NCBI GenBank assembly: GCA_027578815.1
Contig: JANBTH010000001.1
Coordinates: 62,001-126,000 of the forward strand
Length of the DNA: 64,000 bases
Reading direction: 5' to 3'
DNA from: Coemansia sp. RSA 1804
Taxonomy: Eukaryota; Kickxellomycota; Kickxellomycetes; Kickxellales; Kickxellaceae
The position numbers and the translations under genes were made by a program. A model generated the notes under the pieces. It saw only the letters and a program-made list of their open reading frames with translations. It was not told the origin of the DNA and searched no databases. Below are positions 9,436 through 20,931 of the stretch, piece after piece; within the stretch, counting starts at the first letter, position 1; each line of letters begins with the position of its first letter.

Positions 9436-9820
9436 TCAGGCCTCGCTCTCTATGTCTTCCAGCTTTTTGCTATGCGTCTCGGGAACCAAGAATGTGACGA
9501 AAAAGCCAGCCAGCATAAAAAAATGCACAGGTCTCAATAAGATGTGGAATAAACGCGTTGGGTCTAGCGTGGTTCTTTATGCTGATCAACCTACCCTACG
9601 CAACAATGAAACCAAGCTTACCAGCGGCGACCAAGATGCCGTATGCAGTTGTGTAGAAGCAGGTGGCGTTGGGGCCAAAGTCCTAAAAGAGCTGCATCAG
9701 TGTAAACAGCATGATGAAAGCCATATTGGAGGTATCCAGGGCCTTGTGATAGCCAAAGCCAATGACAATGTATAACACTGTGAACATTTCGAATCCATTC
9801 TGAGTAATTGGCATGCAATG
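9436..9820 (-). pseudogene. PHO84: Relic of a PHO84-type phosphate:H+ symporter (C-terminal part)
   Basis: Reading the minus strand from about 9814 down to a stop at 9436-9438 gives the C-terminal end of an MFS phosphate transporter in broken form. One frame contains EMFTVLYIVIGFGYHKAL, then a TAG where the Pho84 family has a residue before the conserved [N/D]FGPN, then DFGPNATCF. About 13 residues that normally hold the PGEVFPTRYRS-type motif are missing. Next come TAYGILVAAGKLGFIVA, a second TAG, GRLISIKNHARPNAFIPHLI, and finally, after a frame change near 9495, TFLVPETHSKKLEDIE with a natural stop. The order and motifs match Pho84 family helices 10-12 and the tail. Only about 130 of an expected 500-600 residues remain. 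With two in-frame stops, a deletion and a frameshift it cannot encode a transporter. The plus-strand frame over the same DNA is a shadow. Confidence 0.85.
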
Positions 9821-11772
9821 TCAGATCAGGAGATCAATAGTTATTGGAATCAATAGTCTTTCCAACTGAAAAAGTATCAAAAAAGAATAATATTAATCGT
9901 TCTGTTGATCACAGTGTAAGCTTCATTTCTCTTTTTTTATCTTCTGGCGCTTGTTATCTGTTGAAAGTTGCGGAACAGATAATGCAGCAATCGGCCAGGA
10001 AAGGACATAAACTCCATTTATTCATTTATTCATGCGATGCACTTGTTAGTCACACAGGCAATGAAAAGGAGGGATAAGCGTTTATCCATGGTCACAGCCT
10101 TTCCATCCTCTTCCTCCTTTTGTTCCAGCACCTTCCATCAATGTGTTTTTTGCTTTTCTTTCCATTTTGGACAGCTGTAGCCCAATTCTGCTGTTCCATC
10201 GGTATAACTGAAACAAGACATTTACAAATGAAGGATGCAAGTTGCGATATGCAAATTAATTTTTGCAGAGCATGAAACTGCACATACATTCACATGTGCA
10301 AAAAGGGGAGAAAGCAAGGCATGCAACAACAGCAATGTGTTTGCAAACTCTTCAAACCGAAGCTAAAGATTTATTCTTGTCTGTTTTTTCACATTGTTAC
10401 ATTTTTGTCCCACAAAAACCCCTCGTTAGCGAGTTTAAATGTAAAAAGCGAGTTTCAGAATGGTTTTCTTATCTGATGCACAGACACATAAAACCCCCTT
10501 GTCCTCCTCTCCCAAGAAATAAAGCAAAATAAAAAGAAGTCAAAGGAGACAAAATCCCCGTCCGATTTTCAGATATTGGGGAAAAAGATGTCTGTGCTAT
10601 GAACCCAATTCCCATCAGATAATTTTTTATTGTGCCATTTTGCGACAAAATTGCGGATCTGATAAAAAAATTGGGGGAGAAATGAATATCCTTTTTTCAC
10701 TTTGGCGCACAGTTCACCACAAAAAGACAAATTCCGTTCATTCAATAGCCACTACGCAGGTTGGTTTGCGGTGGTAGCTGCGTGCTTTCCATATGCCGAA
10801 ATTAATGCGAAAGAGGGAAGACAATTCTTTCAATGAAAAGAAAGACCCAAGCGTGTGCGTATGGTTGTCCCTTTATCAGATGAGAATTTCATTTCTTTCG
10901 TTCTCTACTCTTTGCGCCTTCCTTTTCCTCTCTCCCTCCAATTTAGAAACCGGGTACCAAAAAATTTCATCCTGTTCCTTTCTCTGTGTGCCACCTTTTT
11001 ATTCTTTTATCTGATCAAAAATAGCAGTAGGTTGGTTATCCAGTTGGGCCCGTACAAAGCCATAGTCCGCTACATTGGGAGCTATCTCCTCCCCCTCTCT
11101 TTGACTTTAGCAACCATTGTGAACCTCTGAATCTTTAGAACTTGCGTCTTTTGGAAAGAAGTAAAGGAAAATACGAGTAAAAAAGAGGAAGAATTGCAAG
11201 GGTATATTTCATGAGCAATTGATGGCCACACTACGCATACATCGAAACCTTTTCCCCCCTTTTTCTATTCTTCACTCCTTTCATTTATCCTTGAACTTGT
11301 GTAATTTATTCTAATAGTCAGAGACGAGTGATTCACATGTTTCCTTTTTCCGCACAGTAGAAGCCATCCAAAAAAATTATTTCTTTATTTTCTATTTCAA
11401 CAGCTTTCAGCGTTACATTTATCCAACCCCCCTTTTCCTCTCCCCCTAATCAGCCCATTCATCGAGCCTCACTCTTTCTTATTTTTATTTTCTCACCCTC
11501 TATCTTCTCAATAACATTGTTTCCAAGCTTATTTGGTCTCTTTTGTCTCTATCTGCTGCTGTGAACCGACATAGTAGCTAGCATCTATTTATATCCTTGG
11601 CTTGCTTGTTTTCCTTCTTTCTTTACACGTCTGCCTATTGCTCGCACCAACACAAAGCAAGTAGAAAGAACAGCACGCTACAGCAACACCAGCAGACTGG
11701 GCAAGGGTTTTTCTTTTTGTTGTAAAAAGTCCCTTGATGGGCGGCGTCTCCAAAAAACAAAGCTAGTTCACA
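9821..11772. other. Long spacer upstream of the Zn2Cys6 gene
   Basis: Nearly 2 kb without a credible gene. The right half (about 11.2-11.7 kb) is pyrimidine-rich on the plus strand and probably carries the promoter and leader of the gene at 11773. No upstream part of the phosphate-transporter relic is recognisable here. Confidence 0.5.
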
Positions 11773-14257
11773 ATGGATACACTAAGCGAGCAGCAGCAGC
11801 AGCAGCAACTCCTGTCACGACTAATGCTGTCGTGCGACAATTGCAGAAAAAAGAAGATTCGGTGCAATGGAGGAAAGCCCGTGTGCTCGAGCTGCCAGAA
11901 GAACGGCGCAATATGCCATTACTCGCCAGTGGGGCCACGGAAGAAGCCCCGGCGACCTGTCGGAGGCACGGCACAGGCAGCACACACGGCGGTGGATGTA
12001 AAGACACAACGGCGCCAAGGAGCCAGAGAGAATCATCATCAACAAACGGGAATGACGTCGGATCCAGATCCAGCAGACGAAGCGACGATGGGGACGAGTA
12101 CGCAGACAGCGGGACACAGAGCCAAGCGACGTGCGTCGTCGCTGCAGATCCAGGTCGCAGATAACGATGGCGAGGCGGCGGGAATCAGCAGTGTGAGCCA
12201 CCTGATGCTGGAACGGCTGCGCGAGGTGGAGGCGGCAGCAGGTGTTTCTGGGTCTGGATCCGGTTCCAGCGAGCCCACTGCCGCCACTGCCGCTGACCGC
12301 CGTATGCCGGTGATGGAAATGCTGCGGCTGCAGACGCAGATCTCGGGACTGGTTGACCAGCTGCGCAACCTTACCATCCACCACGCGTCGGGAATGGCAC
12401 CACAGGCGGCAGCGGCGGCTGGCGACCGGCATGGTGCTGACTCGCCCGACGTAGACGCCGATACTGATGCTGACACGCACATGTCGCCTGACGATACGCC
12501 ATCGGTACAGTGCCAGAAGACGCGTGAATCTCTGCCCAACGCCCAGACTGCCGCAGGCGGACCGCATCAGCCGCGTGGAATCAACATCTCGCGCGATCTG
12601 ATCAACCACCTGATTGCAGTGTACTTTCAGTACGGCCACCCGGCGGAGACTGGGATGTATCCGATCGAACTGTACAAAGACCGACTGGAGCGCGCACAGG
12701 TGAGCGAGCCGTTCCTTCTGTCGGTGCTAGCGGTGGCCAGCCGGTTTTCCGACGATCCGCGCGTGATACGGGAGCCTGCATATCTCTCCGGATACGACTT
12801 CTTCGAGCGCGTCACACGCAGTCTGATGATGGATGTGCTTGAGCGCGACTGCGTGGAAAACATGCTGACGCTGAACAACCTGGCGATCTATGCGGTGGGG
12901 CTTCCCGTGGCCAACCGCGGATGGTACTTCTCGGGAATGGCCATGCGGATGGCTACGCAGATGTCGCTGCAGAAGGTCGATGCGCCAGGGAGGATGCCCG
13001 GTGCGTCGATGATGAGTGGGCCAGGAATCGAGTCTGCGCGTCGTGCATTCTGGACCACGCTGCTGCTGGAGGCGTTGGCTAGCTTTGCGAGTGGCGAGCC
13101 GCCACCAATCACTATCCAGGACATTCACGTGGCAGAGCCCTACGATGCCCCGACCATGCTGGCCGACGACTCGGCGCTGGTTCCCGACCCGCCTTCAAAG
13201 CCTGCTGGCACTAGTTCCGGTTCTGGTGCTGCCGCCACTGCAAACAATAACACCAGCAGCAGCAACCGATCCAGCAGCAGCAGCACCAGCAGCACTAAAG
13301 AGACGTCTGGCAAGGGTGCGCAGCCCAACGTCTGTGCGTACATTGCGCAGCTGGCAATGCTGCTGGTACGTGTAGCGCGACTGAACGGCAACCGGCACCC
13401 AGAGTCGGCGCAGTTCAGCCCCGAGTATGCAGCATTGCATGCCGAGATGGTCGGTTGGTACCACGGGCTTCCCGACAGCATGCAGATCAGACTGTCGACT
13501 GCAAAGGACGAGATAGCGCGCGATCCACAGCTGTTTGGCGCAAAGATGTTTGTCCACTGCCACTACCACGCCGCTATCATTGCGCTGCATCAGCCGCGCG
13601 TTGATCTTGTGCGCGTCGAGTCGACAGCGTCTGGCTTCCAGGAATCCGAGTCGTCCGGGCAACAACAGCAGCAGTCGCAGCAGAACCAGCGCCGGGGGAG
13701 CGCCGGAGCGCTGCGTCCAAGATACAGCAACCACCGCTCTACTGGCCCGCCAGACCAGCAGTCGTGGAGACAGCTGGCGCAGCAGCAGTGTCTGACCGCC
13801 GCATGCACGATGACCGAGCTGCTGACGCTTGCGCGCGGTCTGGATGTGCGGTACCATATCGTCACCTTCGGCTTTGCTGTCTTCATGGCCGGAGTCGTAC
13901 ACGTCGGCGCCGTTGCGTACACTCCACGCGACTCCACCGAGCGCCAGTACAGCATCAATTGCGTCAAGGAGCATGTGCGCTGTCTGGACCGTCTGGGCAA
14001 GTACTTTGCCTTCCATTACATCATGTCCAAGCATATTCGGGCCCAGCTGCAGACCATCCAGACCGCCGATGACCGTCGCAGGAAGAAAAGCGCTGCTGCT
14101 GCCGCGGCCGCTGCTGCTCTTGCTTCGTTGCCCTCGTTGTCCGCTGCTGCCCAGACGCCTGTGCCTCAGATGCATGTACCGCCCGGCGTGGATCAGCTTT
14201 CGTCTGCCTTTGACCTGTCTGCTGCACTGGGAATTACCACACAGCAGCCCCAGCAGC

Positions 14258-14288
<31 letters not shown>

Positions 14289-15591
14289 CTCGTCTTTCCA
14301 GCAGCAGTCAGGATACGCTCAGGCTGCTGACCTGTCCACTGCAGGGTTCTCTGCAGTCCAGTCAATGGACTTGAACGGCATCAGCGGGCTTGATGCTGCG
14401 TTGTTCGGCGCCAGCGGGTCGGCGGGTGCAAATAGCGATAGTGCATGGCTTAGCGGCGGCAACGGTGATTTCGCACGTCTGTTTTCTCAGCAACAGCAGC
14501 AACCCTCTTCTTCCGCGGCGTTGTTTGGCAGTGGAACCGCTTCACACGGACAGCAGCAGCAGCAGCAGCAACAACAACAACAACAACAACAGGCGTTCCC
14601 GCATACCGCATCGTCCTCCATGGATGCGTTTCTGGGCTTGCTTTCGGCTGGTTCGCCTCTCCAACAGCAGCAGCAACAGAGCTCAGACTCAAACGCTTCT
14701 GCTTCTGCTGCTGGGCTTCCCCATCCGTACTCGCCCGGCACAACGGCTCTTGCCATGGCCGTGGGCATGCAGCCAGGGATGATGATGTCTCCCGGCGGTC
14801 TTGCTGGCATGGCAGGCATCGGCGGAATGGGCGGACTGGGCGGCGGTGGTCTGGCTGGAATGGCCGGCATGGCTGGCATGGCCGGCATGGCAGGGCTAAG
14901 CTCCCTGGCCCAGCTCTTCTCCTCCGTCGACTCCACTAATCCCGCAGGCACCCTGTATCCAGAAAAACTGCTAGCCACCAGTCTGCTCGCACCGTCTCCC
15001 AAGCCATCCACCACTGCATCTGTTCCCACTACCATCGCCTCCTCTTCGGCAGACACCACACCACCATCAATTGCAATGAGCAGCACCGATGACCAGCAGC
15101 AGCGTTACACCGGATACAACAGACAGAACAGAAGCAACAGCACGATTACCACCACGCACCAACAACCTCAGCAACCTCATCAGCAGCAGCAACACCACCA
15201 CCAATTGCAACAGCAGCGGCAGCAGCAGTTCCAGGGACCAGACGGCTTCGGCTACCGAAGCAGGAATCTAAGCGACCCCAACGTCCAGGCGGCCCTCGAC
15301 GGTATAGCCGCAACAACACGGTCCTCCGGCGGCTCTACCACTACAACAACCACCACCAACGCTGGAATAAACGCCAACTGTAGAAGAACCACCGCCACCA
15401 CCAGCAACAGCAGCAGCAATAGAAGCAGCATATCCGCTACGAATGCCCCTCCTGGCTCATCGTTGGCGATGGAGGGGATAATTGCCGCCGCCTCCTCTTC
15501 CTCCTCTTCGGATCCTGCTGCTCCCCTTCGTGTTACTGCCCCCGGTAGCATCCACCAGTTTGGTTCCTTGCCACCATACTCGCCCATGTAG
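11773..15591 (+). CDS. Zn2Cys6 fungal transcription factor, Q-rich (1272 residues)
   Basis: An intronless gene for a nuclear regulator. Residues 21-48 form a zinc binuclear cluster, CDNCRKKKIRCN through GAIC, with cysteines at 21, 24, 31, 38, 41 and 48 (spacing 2-6-6-2-6), followed by a basic KK-rich linker. Residues about 270-470 match the fungal transcription-factor regulatory domain: YFQYGHPAETGMYPIELY, an SRFSDDP segment, GMAMRMATQMSLQK and the RRAFWTTLLLEAL helix. A second helical region (about 520-770) looks like the rest of the middle homology region. The C-terminal half is low complexity: poly-Q runs, a GMAG repeat (about 1010-1045) and Ser/Thr/His/Gln-rich stretches typical of activation domains. 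A CT-rich leader precedes the ATG. The target pathway cannot be told from sequence. Confidence 0.92.
14251..14291 (+). repeat. CAG/CAA poly-glutamine tract in the Zn2Cys6 gene
   Basis: A run of CAG and CAA codons; a second run lies at about 14551-14592. The CAA-rich mix makes it an interrupted repeat at DNA level while the protein stays poly-Q. Confidence 0.9.
14800..14905 (+). repeat. Gly-Met-Ala-Gly repeat in the Zn2Cys6 gene
   Basis: Imperfect 12-base units GGCATGGC(A/T)/GGAATGGCC encode successive G-M-A or G-M-G triplets over roughly 35 residues in the C-terminal half of the transcription factor. Confidence 0.85.
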
Positions 15592-15793
15592 CAAGTTCAA
15601 ACAAAACAAGATGCCATTTCCATATACCACCACCTCGTTTGTTAACTAATAGAATCCTGCAAGCTGGAAATTGAAAGTTGAAAGAAAAAAAGAAAGGAAA
15701 CGCAGTTGATCATTACAAAAGATGAGAGAAGAAAAAGGAGAAAATATATAGTGGAGTGAGTTTATGCTGATGCTCGTTCGTTCGTTCGTTTTT

Positions 15794-18700
15794 TCACTTT
15801 CTTGGAATATCAAAACTGCCTCTCGGATGCATGACAACCATATTGCCGTTCCCGCCGGGGACCGGAGCATTGCTACTAGCAAACCCAGTGTGCTGCTGGC
15901 TGTAAACAAGGCCTCCGCCGCCGCCACGAGCATTAGCGCCAGAAGGAGGCATCATCTGCTGCTGCTGCTGCTGGTTGCCAATATTAAAGAACAGACCTTT
16001 CGGCGACGGCATACTTTGCGACAAGAACGCCATACCACCACCATCGTCACCATCATAATCGTCGTCGTTATTGTCGTTGGAGCGACTAGTCTCGATATCC
16101 TCGTCGTAGTCGTCGTCGTCCTCATCGTCAAAGTCGCCACGACTCAACGCCTCAGGCCGCTTGCCCTTACTTGCAGAGTACTGGTTCTGGCTCTGCTGCT
16201 GCTGCTTCTTGTGCACAGGCGAGCTGGGCGACGAGATCACCCCAGTCCCCGATGCCGCCGCTTCCGTTGTCGCCAAGAAACTGCGGTCGCTGGCATCCGA
16301 CAGTCTTCCGCCGCCAGCAGACGACCCGCCAAGCCCGCCGCGCTGCCGCCTCATCGGAGGAAGCATGAACGGGAGCGGGCTGAGCAGCTTGGGCCCACCA
16401 AGCAGCCCACCGGTATTGCCACCAGCCGGGGCATGCTCCGCAGCACCGTTTGCATCACCGCTGCCTCCATCTCCGTCTTTGTCTTCACCGCCGCCACCAT
16501 TGGCCGCCGACGCATCCACATCGGCCTCCCCGTACCGCTGATCCGGATCCTGATGCGAATCGCCCCAGATCTCGCCGGCGCGCTGGATCACAAACGACAC
16601 GGTCTTGTTGATATTGGACATGTTCGCCATCTCGAGCAGCATATCGCCCTTCCCCATATGCAGGATATTGGGCGCAAACACAACCGACAGGTTGTTGGTG
16701 GTCATCTTGTTCTCCTTCTGGTTATCGGCAATCCGCTTCAGATGCGTCATCATGAACCGCAGGGTCTCCGAATGCGCCCGGGGCATCGAGTCCGCAATAG
16801 TCCTGTACACCTTCACGCGCTCCTCCGGCGGATTAACGTTCGCTGCCTGCACCCACAGATTATACGTGGCCGATGTCATCAGCGGGTTAGGCAGGTCGCG
16901 GAAGTACTGCTTCAGAACACTGGTGACGCTGGCAACATCCATGTCGGGCTCCGCAATCCTGTACTGTTGCTGTTGTTGCTGGTCGCCATCCGCGGATATG
17001 TCGAACTTTTGGTTGGTCAGCTGCGATATCTTGGATATCTGCATCTGGACCTCGCGGATATCCATCGTTGATCCCGAACGGCGGTACACGCCCTCCATGC
17101 TGATGCCCTCGGCCTCAATGAACGCCACTGCCGCCCGCACCACCCACGGCACGCTGCGGCCCTCAATCGAGGCCTGCTCAACCAGATCGCGCCCAAACAT
17201 CTTGTGCGCCTGGAACGGAACCATCGGATCAAAGACCGCCGCGCCATCCGCGCCATTTCCTCCAGCTCCTCCCGCTTTGTTACTGTTGCCGCCTGCAGCT
17301 TGTTGCTGATGCTGATGATGATCATGCTGTCCAAACGACCCAGCATTGCACGAGGCAGTAATTTCGCTCACACATTTCTGGTGGCAAACGAATCCGCACG
17401 TCCGGCACCGAACGACAGAGTTTGTAAACGTCTTGAACCGCTCCTGACAATGGTCGCATTTGCCTGCGCGGAACGTGCTTGCCACATGGAAGCTATGCTG
17501 CGACGACGGCAACAATGAAGCACCAGTATTAGCGCTCTGGTCTTCGCTGTTTTTGCCAGATCCGCTGCCGCCGCCACCACCAGTGGTGTTAGAATTCGAT
17601 GCAGCAGCTCCAGATGCACCGCCATGGCTGTGACTATGGTGGCTGCTGTCATTGTTGTGACTGCCGCCGCCGCCGCCGCCAAAGGGCCAGATAAACCGCT
17701 TAGTAGCCTTCTGCGGAACAGTGGTGATAATCGCATCCTCCGCATCCGATCCCGAGTCATTGTTATGGTCGTTTGCCGTCGCTTCCAAACTCTGCTGATT
17801 GTGCTTGCGGGTCTGGCGCTGGCGACGAAGACTAGGCTGGCGAGACATGGCAGGCAACTGACCGCCACCGCGAGAGCTCTGCTGCTGCTGTTGTTGTTGT
17901 TGTTGCTTGGCTGCACTATTACTACTACCACTACTCGCCGCTACCCGTTGGTGACGACCAGAGCCCGCACCAGCAGCAGCCGCACTGCTAGCCACACCAG
18001 TAGAGCCCATAGATCTAGACTGCTGCTGCTGCTGCTGCTGTTGTTGTTGCTGTCCCTTGTCATAGCTGTCGCTCGGCGGCACGTATCCATAATAGTTGCG
18101 CAAGATGTTCTCAAACTCCGTGCGCTTACTACGCTCCTGCTGCAACGCCTCGCGGGTCTCCAGCAACTGATCAATAACCGACGCATAGAGATCGCGGAGC
18201 TTCTGGTAACTGGCTTCCATCCGACACAGCTGGCCGTAGTTAACAAGCAGCTCCTCCTTGAGCTGCTGCACACTTGCGTTGCTCAGCCATTCCTTGCCAT
18301 TGCCACCGCCATTGCCACTACCAGTGCCAATCTCCTGATGCTTCAGCTCAGCTTCCTTCTCGACTGCTCCTAGACTCTGATCACCACGCGATGAACGCAA
18401 ACCAGGCGGAACAAGGCTGCCAAGCGTGGACACGGTGCTAGCCGAGCGGTTACGGTTCTGCTGCTGCTGCTGCTGGTTCTGCAATTGTTGTTGCTGGTGC
18501 TGTTGAGAAGGGTGCAGATGATGGTTCCTGTTTTTGCTATGGTGGTACCGTTTGACGCTCATTGTTCTGCCAAACGGCGGAGTCTGCTGCGTAGTGGAGA
18601 AGGAGGAGGAGGGAGGAGATAAGGACGACGTGGCTGATGGGTCAGCATCCTGCGTCAGCGACTGCTTGCGCGTAGGACTGCTCTTGGTGCCAGCAGAAAC

Positions 18701-20150
18701 AGAAGCAGAGGTATTGGTGGTGGAAGCGTCCTCTGTGGACTTTGAGGCCAGCGGGGTGCGCATCGAGAAGCGAACAAAGTTCTCCTCCAGCGCACCAATA
18801 TCCTCTGTCCACGCCAACCCGGTCTCGATGGAAAAGTCGGTGGTGATAGGAACATCAACGGCATTCGAGGAAGTCGGGAGAAGCGACGGAGGCCCATCAT
18901 CCGCCTTCAATTGCTGTTGATTGGCGCCATCGTCGGTGCTGGACTTTGCAGCCTCGTTCGCCTTTGCGCGTAAGGGCGACACTGGAGCGCTGGCTGCAAA
19001 CGAGCCGCGCGCAGACTGCCGACGGAACGACTCGCGCGTGTCCGCCAACGGCTCGGTGCCGCTGGTGGCAGTAAGGATGGGTTCGGGCCCACTAGCAGGG
19101 GACGCAAAGTCGATGGAATTGCGCGCCCCACGCCTCCGCGTCCGCAGGTCCTGGTTCTGCTGCTGGAGCTGCTGCTGGTGGTGGATGCGGACAGAAGCGT
19201 CGTCGGCAGCCGAGCTGGTTGGCGTAGGCCCCGACGACGGCGACTGCTCGGCTCCGCCGCCTCCACCACTGCGCTTGCTGTCGGGAGAAAGCGATGCGGC
19301 CGTAGCAGTGGCCTCGGCAGGCAAAGATGGAAGCATTTTCTCCTCCATCACATGATGCTCGCGCCTTCGTTTGGCAGCCTTCTTTCGCTCCCGCCGGTCC
19401 GCGTAGCATCCGACACAATAGATGATTCCCTGGCTGGTCTTTGCAAACGACTTTCCCTGGATACGCTGCTTGCAGTTCGTGCACCTAAAGCATTCCGAGT
19501 GATACGTGCCTTCTACCGTGACGATAGCTTCGTCGAATATTGGTTTCTTGCATAGGCTGCAGCAGTACGAGCACTCGGGGCATATGGGTTTCCCGTCCGC
19601 CAGAAACAATAGATTTGAATCAAACTCGATGACCTTTCCACACGTTGTGCACTGGAAACTACAACAGACAAAAACAAACAAAACGTAAATAAATATATGT
19701 AAGTGTGCATGCAAGCTTATTGCAGAAAGAGTGTGTGAGAGAAAGGAATGGAAAAAAGACGCTCCGTTGCCATTATTGTGTAAAGACGAAACGCATGAAA
19801 AAAACAAAAGGTTCTTTATAGATAGACAACTGAGCGAATTTGACACACTTAAAAATGATCTGACAAAAATACGTACTCCTCCACATTTTATGAAACCAGT
19901 GTTTTGATTGCACGAAATGTAAAAGGAGAAGAAGAAAGAGCAATCAGCGCAACAAAAATGAGTCTTACCATTCAATGTGCCAGACGCCGTCGGCAAACTG
20001 GATAGCGCTTCCACCGTCAATGGGCCGGTGGCAGCCCCAGCATTTGGGAGGAGCATTAAGCGTGTTGGCTTCGGCAGAATTGGCGCCCGCGCCATCATCT
20101 GCCGGCTGTGCGGATGGGTGGTTGGCAATGGAGCCCACACCGCTGGACAT
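15794..20150 (-). CDS. LIM-LIM-C1-RhoGAP polarity regulator (Rga type), two exons
   Basis: Exon 1 is 20150-19969 and exon 2 is 19658-15794, joined across a 310-base intron with a GTAAG donor and a GTTGTAG acceptor, giving about 1347 residues. The junction completes a zinc ligand: HIE-C-FQCTTC, where the Cys codon is split TG|T. LIM1 uses C37, C40, H58, C61, C64 and C67; LIM2 follows (CSLCKKP to YCVGC). A long disordered Ser/Gln region leads to a coiled coil (CRMEASYQKLRDLYASVIDQ), then a C1 zinc domain (about 785-830, HSFHVASTFRAGKCDHCQ) and a RhoGAP domain with the arginine finger in GVYRRSG (about residue 916). Rga-type proteins switch off Rho/Cdc42 GTPases at growth sites. The tail is low complexity. 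The upstream strand is CT-rich in the sense direction. Confidence 0.93.
19659..19968 (-). other. Intron of the LIM/RhoGAP gene
   Basis: A phase-2 intron of 310 bases. Donor TG|GTAAGACT and acceptor GTTGTAG|T restore the LIM1 ligand order C-x2-C-x17-H-x2-C-x2-C. Reading through it would stop translation at once (TGG TAA). Confidence 0.92.
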
Positions 20151-20931
20151 TTGGAAGAATGTAAATAGAAGGCGTTAAAAAAGAGGATACGAGAGAGAAA
20201 GAAAGAGAGTAACAGGTATAACGCAGAAATAAACGCAAGAGAGAAAGAGAGAGAGGAGAAGGGCAAATGCAAACCTTTACTTTAAAAACAGACAATAATT
20301 CAGAACAAGGAAACAAGACTGTTTTGAAAAATAAAAATAGAAATAAAAAGAACCTGTTTACGGAAGAGGAAGGAGAAAAAAAGAGACTCTTGCAGGAAAA
20401 AGAAGCAGAATGGAAGAATGGGCCAAGAAAATACAAAAACACAAACAGAGAGAGAAAAAGAAAAAGAGGGAGGAAGAACTCGTTCGCCGTGTTTGTGGAA
20501 ACGATGGCCCATCCAGCCAGCCAGCTATCCAGCCAGCCAGAGCCCGTCGAAGCAAAGGGAAAAAGGTCCCTCTTCCATTCCCAAAACAGAAAAAAAAACT
20601 AGTTGGACCATGCGAACCAACAAGAATCATGAAGCAAACCAGCCTGTTGAGGACTAGGACAAGCAGCCAGCCGCCGTCCGCATGGCGCCCCGCGCTGCGT
20701 GTTGGTCTTGCGCAGCGCATGTGCAAATCGGGGAGTCGCTGGCAGAGGATGATTGATGGCGATGATCATAATCCTCCTCCGCCAAGCTCTAAGGCCGCCC
20801 AATCAGAGGCCGCAGCAGATTCGCTTTCCGCAGATTTAGGCTCTGGTGCCGCCGCCAGGAACTGATGCACAGTCAGAAGCAGAAGCAGAAGCAGAAGCGG
20901 TCTCCTGGTCCTGGTCTCCGCCATTTTCTTC
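20151..20931. other. Spacer with long strand-asymmetric purine tract
   Basis: From about 20165 to 20500 the plus strand is overwhelmingly A/G, that is CT-rich on the sense strand of the LIM/RhoGAP gene. The remainder is GC-richer and leads into the 3' end of RQC1. Open frames here are by-products of the low complexity. Confidence 0.6.

Noticed and set aside
9344..9775. Plus-strand frame of 143 codons
   Set aside because: It lies opposite the phosphate-transporter relic, whose minus-strand reading explains the sequence; the plus product has no similarity I can recognise.
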